Part shown: piece by piece, positions 5,498-10,752 of the stretch
How positions within the stretch are numbered: the stretch's first letter is position 1
How the letters are laid out: each line of letters starts with the position of its first letter
Source of the DNA: Bordetella parapertussis
GTDB taxonomy: Bacteria > Pseudomonadota > Gammaproteobacteria > Burkholderiales > Burkholderiaceae_C
DNA length: 10,752 bases
Assembly: GCA_945900695.1 (NCBI GenBank)
Contig: CAMDJU010000079.1
Span: 1 to 10,752 of the forward strand
Direction: 5' to 3'
Made by a program: the position numbers and the translations under genes
Notes under the pieces: model-generated
Told to the model about the DNA's origin: nothing
Seen by the model: the letters and a program-made list of their open reading frames with translations, nothing else
Databases searched by the model: none

Positions 5498-7132
5498 ATG
5501 AACTGTGACGTATTGATCCAAGGCGGGACCGTTTTTGACGGCAGCGGCTCGCCCGGGGTTCTGGCCGATGTGGCCATCCACCAAGGCCGCCTGATGGCGA
5601 TTGGAAACCACCTGGGCGTGACGGCCAAGCGGGTGATCGACGCCCGCGGCTTGGTGGTGGCCCCAGGATTCATTGACATCAAAACCCACTCTGACTTCAC
5701 CCTGCCCATCAACCCCAAAGCCGAGAGCAAACTGCGCCAAGGTGTGACCACGGAAATCATTGGCCACTGCGGCTTTTCGGTGGCCCCATGCTTGCCCGGC
5801 AAAGTCAAACTGCTGGCCGACTACCTCAACCCCAGCGCACCCTGGTTGCCTTTTCGAGAAATGGGCTTTGGCGAATATCTCGACAGCTTCCCAGCCACAT
5901 CGGTGAATGCCGGCATGCTGGTGGGCCACAACACCTTGCGTTTGATGGCCATGGGCATGGCACAACGCGCGCCCTCCGAAGCTGAAATGGCCCACATGTT
6001 GGACCTGCTGCAAGAGGGCATGCAAGCCGGGGCTTTGGGCTTGTCCAGCGGCTTGTTCACCACGCCGGGTGCCTATGCCCAGGCCGAGGAAATGCTGCAA
6101 CTGGCCCAATTGGTCGAGCAACACCATGGCGCCTACTTCACCCACTTGCGCGATGAATCCAATGGCGTGATGGCCGCCCTGCAAGAGGCCATCGACATTG
6201 CCCGCGCTTGTCGCATCCATGTGCAAGTGGTTCATTTCAAATGCTCTGGCGTGGACAACTGGGGGCAAACCGCCCAGGCATTGGCGCAGATGCAAGCGGC
6301 GCGTGATGCGGGCATGGACATCGATTGCGACGCCTACCCGTATACCGCCGGCAGCAACCCGCTGAAAAACATCTTGCCCCAATGGGTGCAAGCCGGCGGT
6401 GTCGAAGCCATGCTGGAGCGATTGGCCGATCCAGCCACCCGCGAACGCATCCGACAAGAGGTCGAGCGCGATGGCTTGAACAATTGGGGCCGCATTGCCT
6501 CCTGGGACGATGTGCGCATCTCCATCACCCCCCACCAACCGCAGCATGCGGGCAAAACCATCGCGGGACTGGCCCAGGAACGGGGCATGGACCCGGTCGA
6601 CACCTTGTGCGATTACTTGCGCGAGGACCGTGGGGCGACCCGGGTTTTGATCACATCGATTTCAGAAGACGATGTGCGTGAATTGATCCGCTCGCCTGCG
6701 GCCTTGATTGGGTCGGATGGCAATTGCGTCTCGCACGAAGGCGTGGTCAGTCAAGGCATGCCCCACCCGCGCTTTTACGGCACGTTTCCCCGCGTGTTGG
6801 GCCGCTATGTGCACCGCGAACAAGTCACCCCCCTGGCGCACGCCATCTTCAAAATGACCGGTGCCACGGCACGTGCACTGCGCTTGCGCGACCGGGGGCT
6901 TTTGCGCGTCGGGCTGTGCGCCGACGTCACGATGTTTGAACCCGATGTTTTTTTGGACCTGTCCACCTACCAAGACCCACACCGCTACCCCGCTGGCCAG
7001 CGAACCACCGTATTGGTCAATGGAGTGGTAGTGATCGACAACGCCCAGCACACCGGCGCCCTGCCCGGCCGCGTTTTGCGCCGCAGTGCCGATGGCAGCG
7101 TGGGCTTTAATGCACCGGCCAATAGCCCTTGA
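5498..7132 (+). CDS. N-acyl-D-amino-acid deacylase (D-aminoacylase) family amidohydrolase
   Basis: 544 residues, cytoplasmic, usual family length. Members hydrolyse N-acyl-D-amino acids, or related amides, to a fatty or acetic acid plus the D-amino acid. Landmarks: N-terminal small beta domain (DVLIQGGTVFDGSG, 4-17); APGFIDIKTHSDF (55-67); GHCGFSVAP with metal-ligand Cys91; GALGLSSGLFTTPGAYA (178-194); His216 (THLRDE) and His246 (VHFKCSG); AYPYTAGS (279-286); Asp407 in GSDG; HPRFYGTFPRVLGRY; and the C-terminal TGALPGRVLRR. Cys91, His216, His246 and Asp407 match the spacing I recall for Alcaligenes faecalis D-aminoacylase (Cys96, His220, His250, Asp366 is placed earlier there). The HxH pair is Lys62-Thr-His64, an unusual change. 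The start is the ATG at 5498 with AGAGA 7 nt before it; an in-frame TTG at 5480 touches the previous stop and is less likely. The C-terminal codons overlap the convergent gene. Confidence 0.92.
   Translation: MNCDVLIQGGTVFDGSGSPGVLADVAIHQGRLMAIGNHLGVTAKRVIDARGLVVAPGFIDIKTHSDFTLPINPKAESKLRQGVTTEIIGHCGFSVAPCLPGKVKLLADYLNPSAPWLPFREMGFGEYLDSFPATSVNAGMLVGHNTLRLMAMGMAQRAPSEAEMAHMLDLLQEGMQAGALGLSSGLFTTPGAYAQAEEMLQLAQLVEQHHGAYFTHLRDESNGVMAALQEAIDIARACRIHVQVVHFKCSGVDNWGQTAQALAQMQAARDAGMDIDCDAYPYTAGSNPLKNILPQWVQAGGVEAMLERLADPATRERIRQEVERDGLNNWGRIASWDDVRISITPHQPQHAGKTIAGLAQERGMDPVDTLCDYLREDRGATRVLITSISEDDVRELIRSPAALIGSDGNCVSHEGVVSQGMPHPRFYGTFPRVLGRYVHREQVTPLAHAIFKMTGATARALRLRDRGLLRVGLCADVTMFEPDVFLDLSTYQDPHRYPAGQRTTVLVNGVVVIDNAQHTGALPGRVLRRSADGSVGFNAPANSP
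7107..7132. other. 26-bp tail-to-tail overlap of convergent genes
   Basis: The stop of the deacylase (TGA, 7130-7132, plus strand) lies beyond the stop of the amidohydrolase (TAA on the minus strand, 7107-7109), so the last codons of each gene are antisense to the other. There is no intergenic space and no clear intrinsic terminator between the two operons. Confidence 0.85.
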
Positions 7133-8534
7133 GCAGTTTTTTCATGTCCAAGCGCGCAGCAATGCGCTGGGCCGATTCACCCACTTGCTGCATCAAGGCA
7201 TCATGGTCAATGCGGGTCAGCTTGCCGTCCTTGAGCACCTGTTCGCCAGCGATGAACACATCTTTCACGCTGTTGCCCGTGGCGCTGTAGACCAAATTGG
7301 AGACTGGGTTGTACAGCGGTTGCCACTCGGGCTGGGTGGCATCAAAGACCACAAAGTCAGCTTCCTTCCCGACCTCGATGGAGCCAATGCGGTCTTGCAA
7401 ACCAACCCCTTTGGCCCCATTCAAGGTGGCCATTTCAATGGCGTGCTCGGGGGGCATCACCCTTGGGTTCATGCGCACCTCTTTGTACAAACAAGCCGCC
7501 ATGCGCATTTCTTGCACCATGTCCACCACGCCCGATGACGCGTGGTCGGAACCCAAACTCACATTCACACCCATGGCCATGAGCTCGGGGTGTTTGCCCG
7601 CTGCCATGTAGCCATAGCCGTTGTGCACCGACGACGAAGGGCTGCACACCAAGGTGGGCTTGCGCTTGACCAGCAAAGCCAGCTCTTGGGGTTCGAGCCA
7701 ACCCGAATGCACCAAGATCATGTTTTCATCCAGCACCCCGAGTGACTCGAGGCGTTCGATCTCGGCTTTACCCGTGGCCGAAACGCTGGCGTCGTGGGTT
7801 TGGTAGCTGAAGCAGGCATGGGTTTGCAATTTGACCCGGTGCTTATTGGCCAGGTCTTTCAAGCCCGTGATGAGTTCGTCACTGGCGTTGTTCATGCCTC
7901 GGAATGACGCTGACATGGTGAGTCGGCCATGGTGCTGGCCCAGGTAGCGCTCAAACAAAGCCTCGGTTTTTTCCAAGCAAGCGCCGGTGGATTCGATCAT
8001 GCTGGCGGGCAGCAGGCCCATGACCGATTTGGTTTTATCAAAGCATGAACAGGCCGCCACCAAGCGCATGCCCGTGGAGAGCACTGACGCAATGGTTGCG
8101 TCAGGGTGGTAATTGCCGGGGTCAGTGAAGCAGGTCACGCCATGGCGCATCAACTCCAGGGCGGCAAACGCAGAACTCACCGCCACGTCCTCGCGGGTAT
8201 TGGCGGCCTCGTAGGGGTACATGTGTTCAAACAAAAACTGTTGGGCATTGGCCTCATCGGCCAAGCCCCGAGACAGTTGGAACGAGGCATGCAAATGGTT
8301 GTCGATCATGCCGGGAATCACCACCCGGCCAAGGCCAGAGATGGTTTGGCTCGCCTGCCATTGGCCCGAGAGATCGGCGGTTTTTCCCACCGCCACAAAC
8401 TGGCCGTCTTTCACGGCCAAGGCCGCATCGCGGATGATGCGCCGCTGCGGGTCAACGGTGATGAGCCAATCAATGTGGGTGATCATCAGGTCACAGGGGA
8501 GTGGCTGGCCTGGGGCAGGTGTTGTCGATGGCAT
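7107..8534 (-). CDS. Amidohydrolase family protein, MtaD/TRZ-ATZ-like
   Basis: 475 residues with the layout of the aminohydrolase branch that includes methylthioadenosine/S-adenosylhomocysteine deaminase (MtaD) and triazine hydrolases: N-terminal beta domain (DLMITHIDWLITVD, 15-28), TIM barrel, and C-terminal beta return (IGSIEVGKEADFVVFD). Metal ligands appear intact: His80 and His82 (DNHLHA), His239 (QTHACFS), His276 (LVHSGW) and Asp330 (LGSDHASS). In deaminases of this branch the third His is followed by a catalytic Glu (HxxE); here that position is Phe242, so a simple deaminase call is unsafe. It probably hydrolyses a C-N bond of an unidentified compound. SSSVHNGYGYMAAGKHP and DMVQEMRMAACLYKEV are typical of the branch. 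Last gene of the right operon, 54 bp after the receptor gene; no strong Shine-Dalgarno before ATG 8534. Confidence 0.9.
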   Translation of the reverse strand: MPSTTPAPGQPLPCDLMITHIDWLITVDPQRRIIRDAALAVKDGQFVAVGKTADLSGQWQASQTISGLGRVVIPGMIDNHLHASFQLSRGLADEANAQQFLFEHMYPYEAANTREDVAVSSAFAALELMRHGVTCFTDPGNYHPDATIASVLSTGMRLVAACSCFDKTKSVMGLLPASMIESTGACLEKTEALFERYLGQHHGRLTMSASFRGMNNASDELITGLKDLANKHRVKLQTHACFSYQTHDASVSATGKAEIERLESLGVLDENMILVHSGWLEPQELALLVKRKPTLVCSPSSSVHNGYGYMAAGKHPELMAMGVNVSLGSDHASSGVVDMVQEMRMAACLYKEVRMNPRVMPPEHAIEMATLNGAKGVGLQDRIGSIEVGKEADFVVFDATQPEWQPLYNPVSNLVYSATGNSVKDVFIAGEQVLKDGKLTRIDHDALMQQVGESAQRIAARLDMKKLLKGYWPVH

Positions 8535-8588
8535 GCAAATGGCTTTGAAGTGAAATGTGGTTGGTTAAAGCAATGGGGGGCACGGACT

Positions 8589-9569
8589 TCAGTCGGCCTT
8601 GATGCCGTTGTCGCGGATGAGTTTGCCCCAACGCTCCATGTCGCGGCGCACCACGTCGGTGAAACGGTCTGGGCCCATGCCCGATGGCTCCAACCCGAGT
8701 TCGCGCAACTTGGCCGACATCTCAGGCGAATTCACCGCCTTGCGAATGGCCTCGGTCAACACAGCCAACACCTCTTTGGGGGTTGCCGCAGGCGCGAACA
8801 CCGCATGCCAGCCTTGACTGCCAGAACCTGGAAACAGGCTGTCCATGGTGGGCACTTGGGGCATGCTGGCCATGGGTTTGGCGCTGCTGGTCATGATGGG
8901 CCGCAAACGGTTACCTTGCACTTGGGGCAAGATGCCCAAGCTGGTGTCGAAAATCAAATCCACTTCACCCGACAGCAAAGCCTGCATGGCTGGGCCATTG
9001 CCCTTGTAGGGGATGTGCTGGATTTGAATGCCTGCCGCACTGCGGGCCAACTCCATGTACATGTGCTGGCCAGAGCCCGAGCCCGCACTGGCGTAATTGA
9101 GCTTGCCCGGTTGCTTGCGTGCCAATTGAATCAAGTCCTGCATGCTGTTGATGGGGGATTTGACGTTGACCGCCAACACATAATCAAAGGTGCTGACTTG
9201 GGCCACAGGCACCAAGTCTTTGATCAAGTCATAGGGCGTGGCCTGCAAGCTCACCACCGTGACCATGGGCGTGGCCGCATTGAGCACCAAGGTGTATCCA
9301 TCCGCTGGGCTTTTGGCCACATAGTCCACCCCCACCACCCCGCCTGCGCTGGCGCGGTTCTCCACCACCACGGCCTGTTTCAAACTGTCTTGCATGTTGC
9401 GCGCCAACAGGCGTGCGACGACATCCAAGGTACCGCCGGGCACAAAGGGAACGACCAATTTGATCGGGCGATTGGGAAAGGCGGGGGCTTGCGCCATCAC
9501 ACCCACACCAAGCATCAAACCCATGCACAACAGCAAAAACCGCAGCACAGCAAAGCGAAGGAACGTCAT
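8589..9569 (-). CDS. Tripartite tricarboxylate transporter (TTT) substrate-binding protein, Bug/TctC family (second copy)
   Basis: 326 residues, a standard-length member. A clean signal peptide covers residues 1-28: Arg5 and Arg10, a hydrophobic core LLLCMGLMLGVGV, and cleavage most likely after AQA (28). The mature protein begins with the hallmark FPNRPIKLVVPFVPGGTLD (31-49), in which Asp49 corresponds to the ligand-contacting Asp of the family, then VENRASAGG (69-77), NYASAGSGSGQHMYMEL and the usual C-lobe. It resembles the other receptor in this window only at family level (different loops and ligand segments), so it is not a recent duplicate. It lies between an alpha/beta hydrolase and an amidohydrolase gene, with no membrane subunits nearby. 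Presumably it binds the compound, or product, those enzymes act on; ligand unknown. Confidence 0.95.
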   Translation of the reverse strand: MTFLRFAVLRFLLLCMGLMLGVGVMAQAPAFPNRPIKLVVPFVPGGTLDVVARLLARNMQDSLKQAVVVENRASAGGVVGVDYVAKSPADGYTLVLNAATPMVTVVSLQATPYDLIKDLVPVAQVSTFDYVLAVNVKSPINSMQDLIQLARKQPGKLNYASAGSGSGQHMYMELARSAAGIQIQHIPYKGNGPAMQALLSGEVDLIFDTSLGILPQVQGNRLRPIMTSSAKPMASMPQVPTMDSLFPGSGSQGWHAVFAPAATPKEVLAVLTEAIRKAVNSPEMSAKLRELGLEPSGMGPDRFTDVVRRDMERWGKLIRDNGIKAD

Positions 9570-9575
9570 GGTTTT

Positions 9576-9579
9576 CTCC
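9576..9579 (-). promoter_or_regulatory. Shine-Dalgarno GGAG before the second TTT receptor
   Basis: Read on the minus strand, TGGAGAAAACC precedes ATG 9569, with GGAG 6 nt before the start. This is a strong site by the standards of this window and suggests high expression of the receptor, as usual for periplasmic binding proteins in an operon. Confidence 0.75.
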
Positions 9580-9596
9580 AGTAGAGGCTTAAAGAT

Positions 9597-10466
9597 TCAC
9601 ACACTCAAAGGCAAGTTTTTTTGCAACCACCCACTGACCAAGTCGATCACCAGCGCATTGCCCTCGCCCAAAATAAAGTGGTCGGTTTCGGCAAACAGGT
9701 GCAAATCGGTGGGTTGGCCGGCATGGGCGAACAAATCCAGCGACTGCTCGGTGGGGGTCACGGTGTCGTTCGAGGGATGCAGCAGCAGCAGTGGCCGTGG
9801 CGCGATTTGGCCCACCACCTCATTGGCGCGGAAATTAAACATGCTCTCCACCACTTCGTAAGGAAAGTCGGTGATCGAACCCGGTGCCAATTGGTTGCGC
9901 AAGCCGGGTTGAATCGGCACGATGTCATAACGCGGCACCATCATCGACTCGCCCAATGCCAAGCGCCGGCGGCCCTCGGCCATCATGTCGGTGAACTTTT
10001 TCCAAGCGGCATCGCTGGCATGTTGTTTGCGAAACTTCTTTTCGCCGTCGCCCCAACCACCGGTGGACACACAAGCGGCCACGCGTTGATCAATGCCGGC
10101 CGTGTAGATGGCCACGGCAGCGCCAAAGCTGTGCCCCATCACACCGATGCGGGAGGCGTCGACTTCGGCACGGGTTTGTAAAAAGTCAATCGCGGCCTGG
10201 GTGTCTTGCACCTGCTCCATGCAAATGACTTTGCCACGTTGGCCTTGGCTGTCACCACAGCCGCGCATGTCAAAGCGCAAGGTGATATAGCCCAAGGAAG
10301 CAAACAACTTGGACGCGGCCATTGAAATACCACCGTTTTTGTTGCTGCCAAAACCGTGCAGCACCACGATGGCGGCGCATTTTTGGCCTGGCGGCAAGTT
10401 GTCGGGAATTTGTAAAACACCGGCCAATTGAAGGCCTTGGGATGTGAAATGAATGAGGTGTTCCAT
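9597..10466 (-). CDS. Alpha/beta hydrolase (dienelactone hydrolase / esterase-like)
   Basis: 289 residues from the chosen start. Oxyanion-loop motif HGFGSNKNGG at 37-46; DMRGCGDSQG at 66-75; nucleophile elbow GHSFG with Ser113; acid Asp234 (HPSNDTVTP); catalytic His263 (ETDHFI). The triad is complete in the right order, so an esterase, thioesterase or peptidase-like hydrolysis of a small substrate in the cytoplasm is expected. A helical cap of about 60-70 residues, rich in charged residues (GDGEKKFRKQ onward), lies between strands 6 and 7. There is no signal peptide. The frame is open upstream to ATG 10523 and TTG 10541, but the conserved body starts at MEHLIHFTSQG, hence 10466; no start has a good Shine-Dalgarno, so this is uncertain. 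First gene of the right operon, 27 bp before the TTT receptor. Confidence 0.9.
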   Translation of the reverse strand: MEHLIHFTSQGLQLAGVLQIPDNLPPGQKCAAIVVLHGFGSNKNGGISMAASKLFASLGYITLRFDMRGCGDSQGQRGKVICMEQVQDTQAAIDFLQTRAEVDASRIGVMGHSFGAAVAIYTAGIDQRVAACVSTGGWGDGEKKFRKQHASDAAWKKFTDMMAEGRRRLALGESMMVPRYDIVPIQPGLRNQLAPGSITDFPYEVVESMFNFRANEVVGQIAPRPLLLLHPSNDTVTPTEQSLDLFAHAGQPTDLHLFAETDHFILGEGNALVIDLVSGWLQKNLPLSV

Positions 10467-10540
10467 GCGGTCTGAATTCTGGTGGACGGGATGAATTGCT
10501 GGCCATTGGGCCGCAATGATCATGACATTGAAGCAATTCA

Positions 10541-10546
10541 ACTATA
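10541..10546 (-). promoter_or_regulatory. Possible -10 box (TATAGT) for the right operon
   Basis: Read on the minus strand, TATAGT matches five of six bases of the sigma-70 -10 consensus and stands 75 bp before the preferred hydrolase start at 10466. No convincing -35 is found 16-18 nt upstream, so this could be a weak or activator-dependent promoter, or chance. If used, transcription would begin near 10534 and give a leader of about 70 nt for start 10466, or about 10 nt for ATG 10523. Confidence 0.25.
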
Positions 10547-10734
10547 CACAGCGCACAGCCATGAGATTGAGAAGTTTTTCCCTGGGTTGACCGTGATCAC
10601 CATCAGGCCACTTGAGGTCTTGCCAGGCCTTCGCCCCCAGCCGGGTCTGTCAAATAAACCGGGCCCGCAATTTGCGTTACAAGAGGACAAGCTGGTTTTT
10701 CGACACCCTGCCCTACCTTTGATGGAGTTCGGCC
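10547..10734. other. Divergent intergenic region, no gene seen
   Basis: These roughly 190 bp lie between the outward-facing hydrolase operon and the gene starting at the right edge. No credible coding sequence or intrinsic terminator is visible. An 8-bp palindrome CGGGCCCG is at 10660-10667 and an isolated TTGACA occurs on the minus strand at 10648-10653, but with no -10 partner at proper spacing. It presumably contains promoters for both sides. Confidence 0.5.
10724..10727 (+). promoter_or_regulatory. Shine-Dalgarno GGAG for the right-edge gene
   Basis: GGAG is placed 7 nt before ATG 10735, normal spacing, and supports that ATG over the overlapping out-of-frame ATG at 10722, which has no ribosome binding site. 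Confidence 0.5.
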
Positions 10735-10752
10735 ATGAACAAATACGCCGCA
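10735..10752 (+). CDS. Start of an unidentified plus-strand gene (cut by window edge)
   Basis: Only six codons are visible (MNKYAA), preceded by a good GGAG at normal spacing. It faces away from the hydrolase operon across about 190 bp. Too little is present to name a family. It is a candidate for the next operon's first gene; a divergently placed regulator is possible but purely speculative. Confidence 0.45.

Noticed and set aside
5462..6547. Minus-strand open frame of 361 codons opposite the D-aminoacylase
   Set aside because: Antisense shadow of a well-supported gene; low-complexity His/Gly/Gln composition and no motifs.
7102..7142. Possible intrinsic terminator at the convergent junction (GGGCT ... 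AGCCC followed by a T-run at 7137-7142)
   Set aside because: The stem is only 5 bp with a 17-nt loop, and the T-run begins 8 nt after the stem instead of directly after it. Too weak to call.
8106..9584. Plus-strand open frame of 492 codons opposite the second TTT receptor and part of the amidohydrolase
   Set aside because: It spans two genes with unmistakable motifs on the other strand, is heavily His/Gln/Gly-rich without any fold signature, and has no ribosome binding site.
10630..10668. Second copy of the divergent inverted repeat (CCGGGT ... ACCGGG)
   Set aside because: The two arms are not complementary to each other (ACCCGG would be needed); only the unrelated 8-bp palindrome CGGGCCCG is perfect.
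1..10752. Mobile element, prophage, CRISPR, defence system or RNA gene
   Set aside because: No transposase, integrase, phage or nuclease motifs, no spaced direct repeats, no tRNA-like cloverleaf in the gaps, and composition looks even. The window reads as a metabolic region.

Overview
The window is a stretch of ordinary chromosomal DNA from what looks like a betaproteobacterium, most likely of the Burkholderiales/Comamonadaceae type. This is inferred from the moderately high GC content, dense short-gap operons, and two Bug/TctC-type periplasmic solute-binding proteins, a family greatly expanded in that group. No rRNA, tRNA, CRISPR array, insertion sequence or phage gene is visible. Base composition looks even throughout. 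Ten genes are well supported and one more begins at the right edge. No gap between genes exceeds about 200 bases.

Left operon (minus strand, about 4155 down to 1). It reads in transcription order: a DapA/dihydrodipicolinate-synthase-family lyase (3220-4155), a TTT-family solute-binding protein (2129-3178), an Ldh_2/malate-lactate-dehydrogenase-family NAD(P)H oxidoreductase overlapping it by 4 bp (1089-2132), an SDR oxidoreductase (186-968), and a second SDR cut by the window edge (1-170). This is the pattern of a small-molecule catabolic operon: uptake, C-C or C-N lyase, and several dehydrogenases.

Middle operon (plus strand, 4238-7132). It diverges from the left operon across an 82-bp gap that contains a perfect 7-bp-arm inverted repeat. 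It holds a tandem-duplicated VOC/glyoxalase-fold protein of the extradiol-dioxygenase type and an N-acyl-D-amino-acid deacylase-family amidohydrolase, separated by 18 bp. Both depart from textbook active sites: the VOC protein lacks a full 2-His-1-Glu set in either half, and the deacylase has KxH where HxH is expected.

Right operon (minus strand, about 10540 down to 7107). It contains an alpha/beta hydrolase (9597-10466), a second TTT-family solute-binding protein (8589-9569), and an Mtad/TRZ-ATZ-like amidohydrolase (7107-8534) that lacks the usual HxxE glutamate. Its last 26 bp overlap tail-to-tail with the end of the deacylase gene. A plus-strand gene starts at the right edge (10735).

Taken together the window encodes several hydrolytic enzymes (deacylase, amidohydrolase, alpha/beta hydrolase), a lyase, three dehydrogenases, a ring-cleavage-type VOC protein and two uptake receptors. 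My inference is a scavenging locus for acylated or amide/ester-linked organic acids whose identity I cannot name. There is no transcription factor and no TctA/TctB membrane component inside the window. I see no defence, secretion or other unusual multi-gene system. The points most worth following up are the non-canonical active sites and the divergent inverted repeat.
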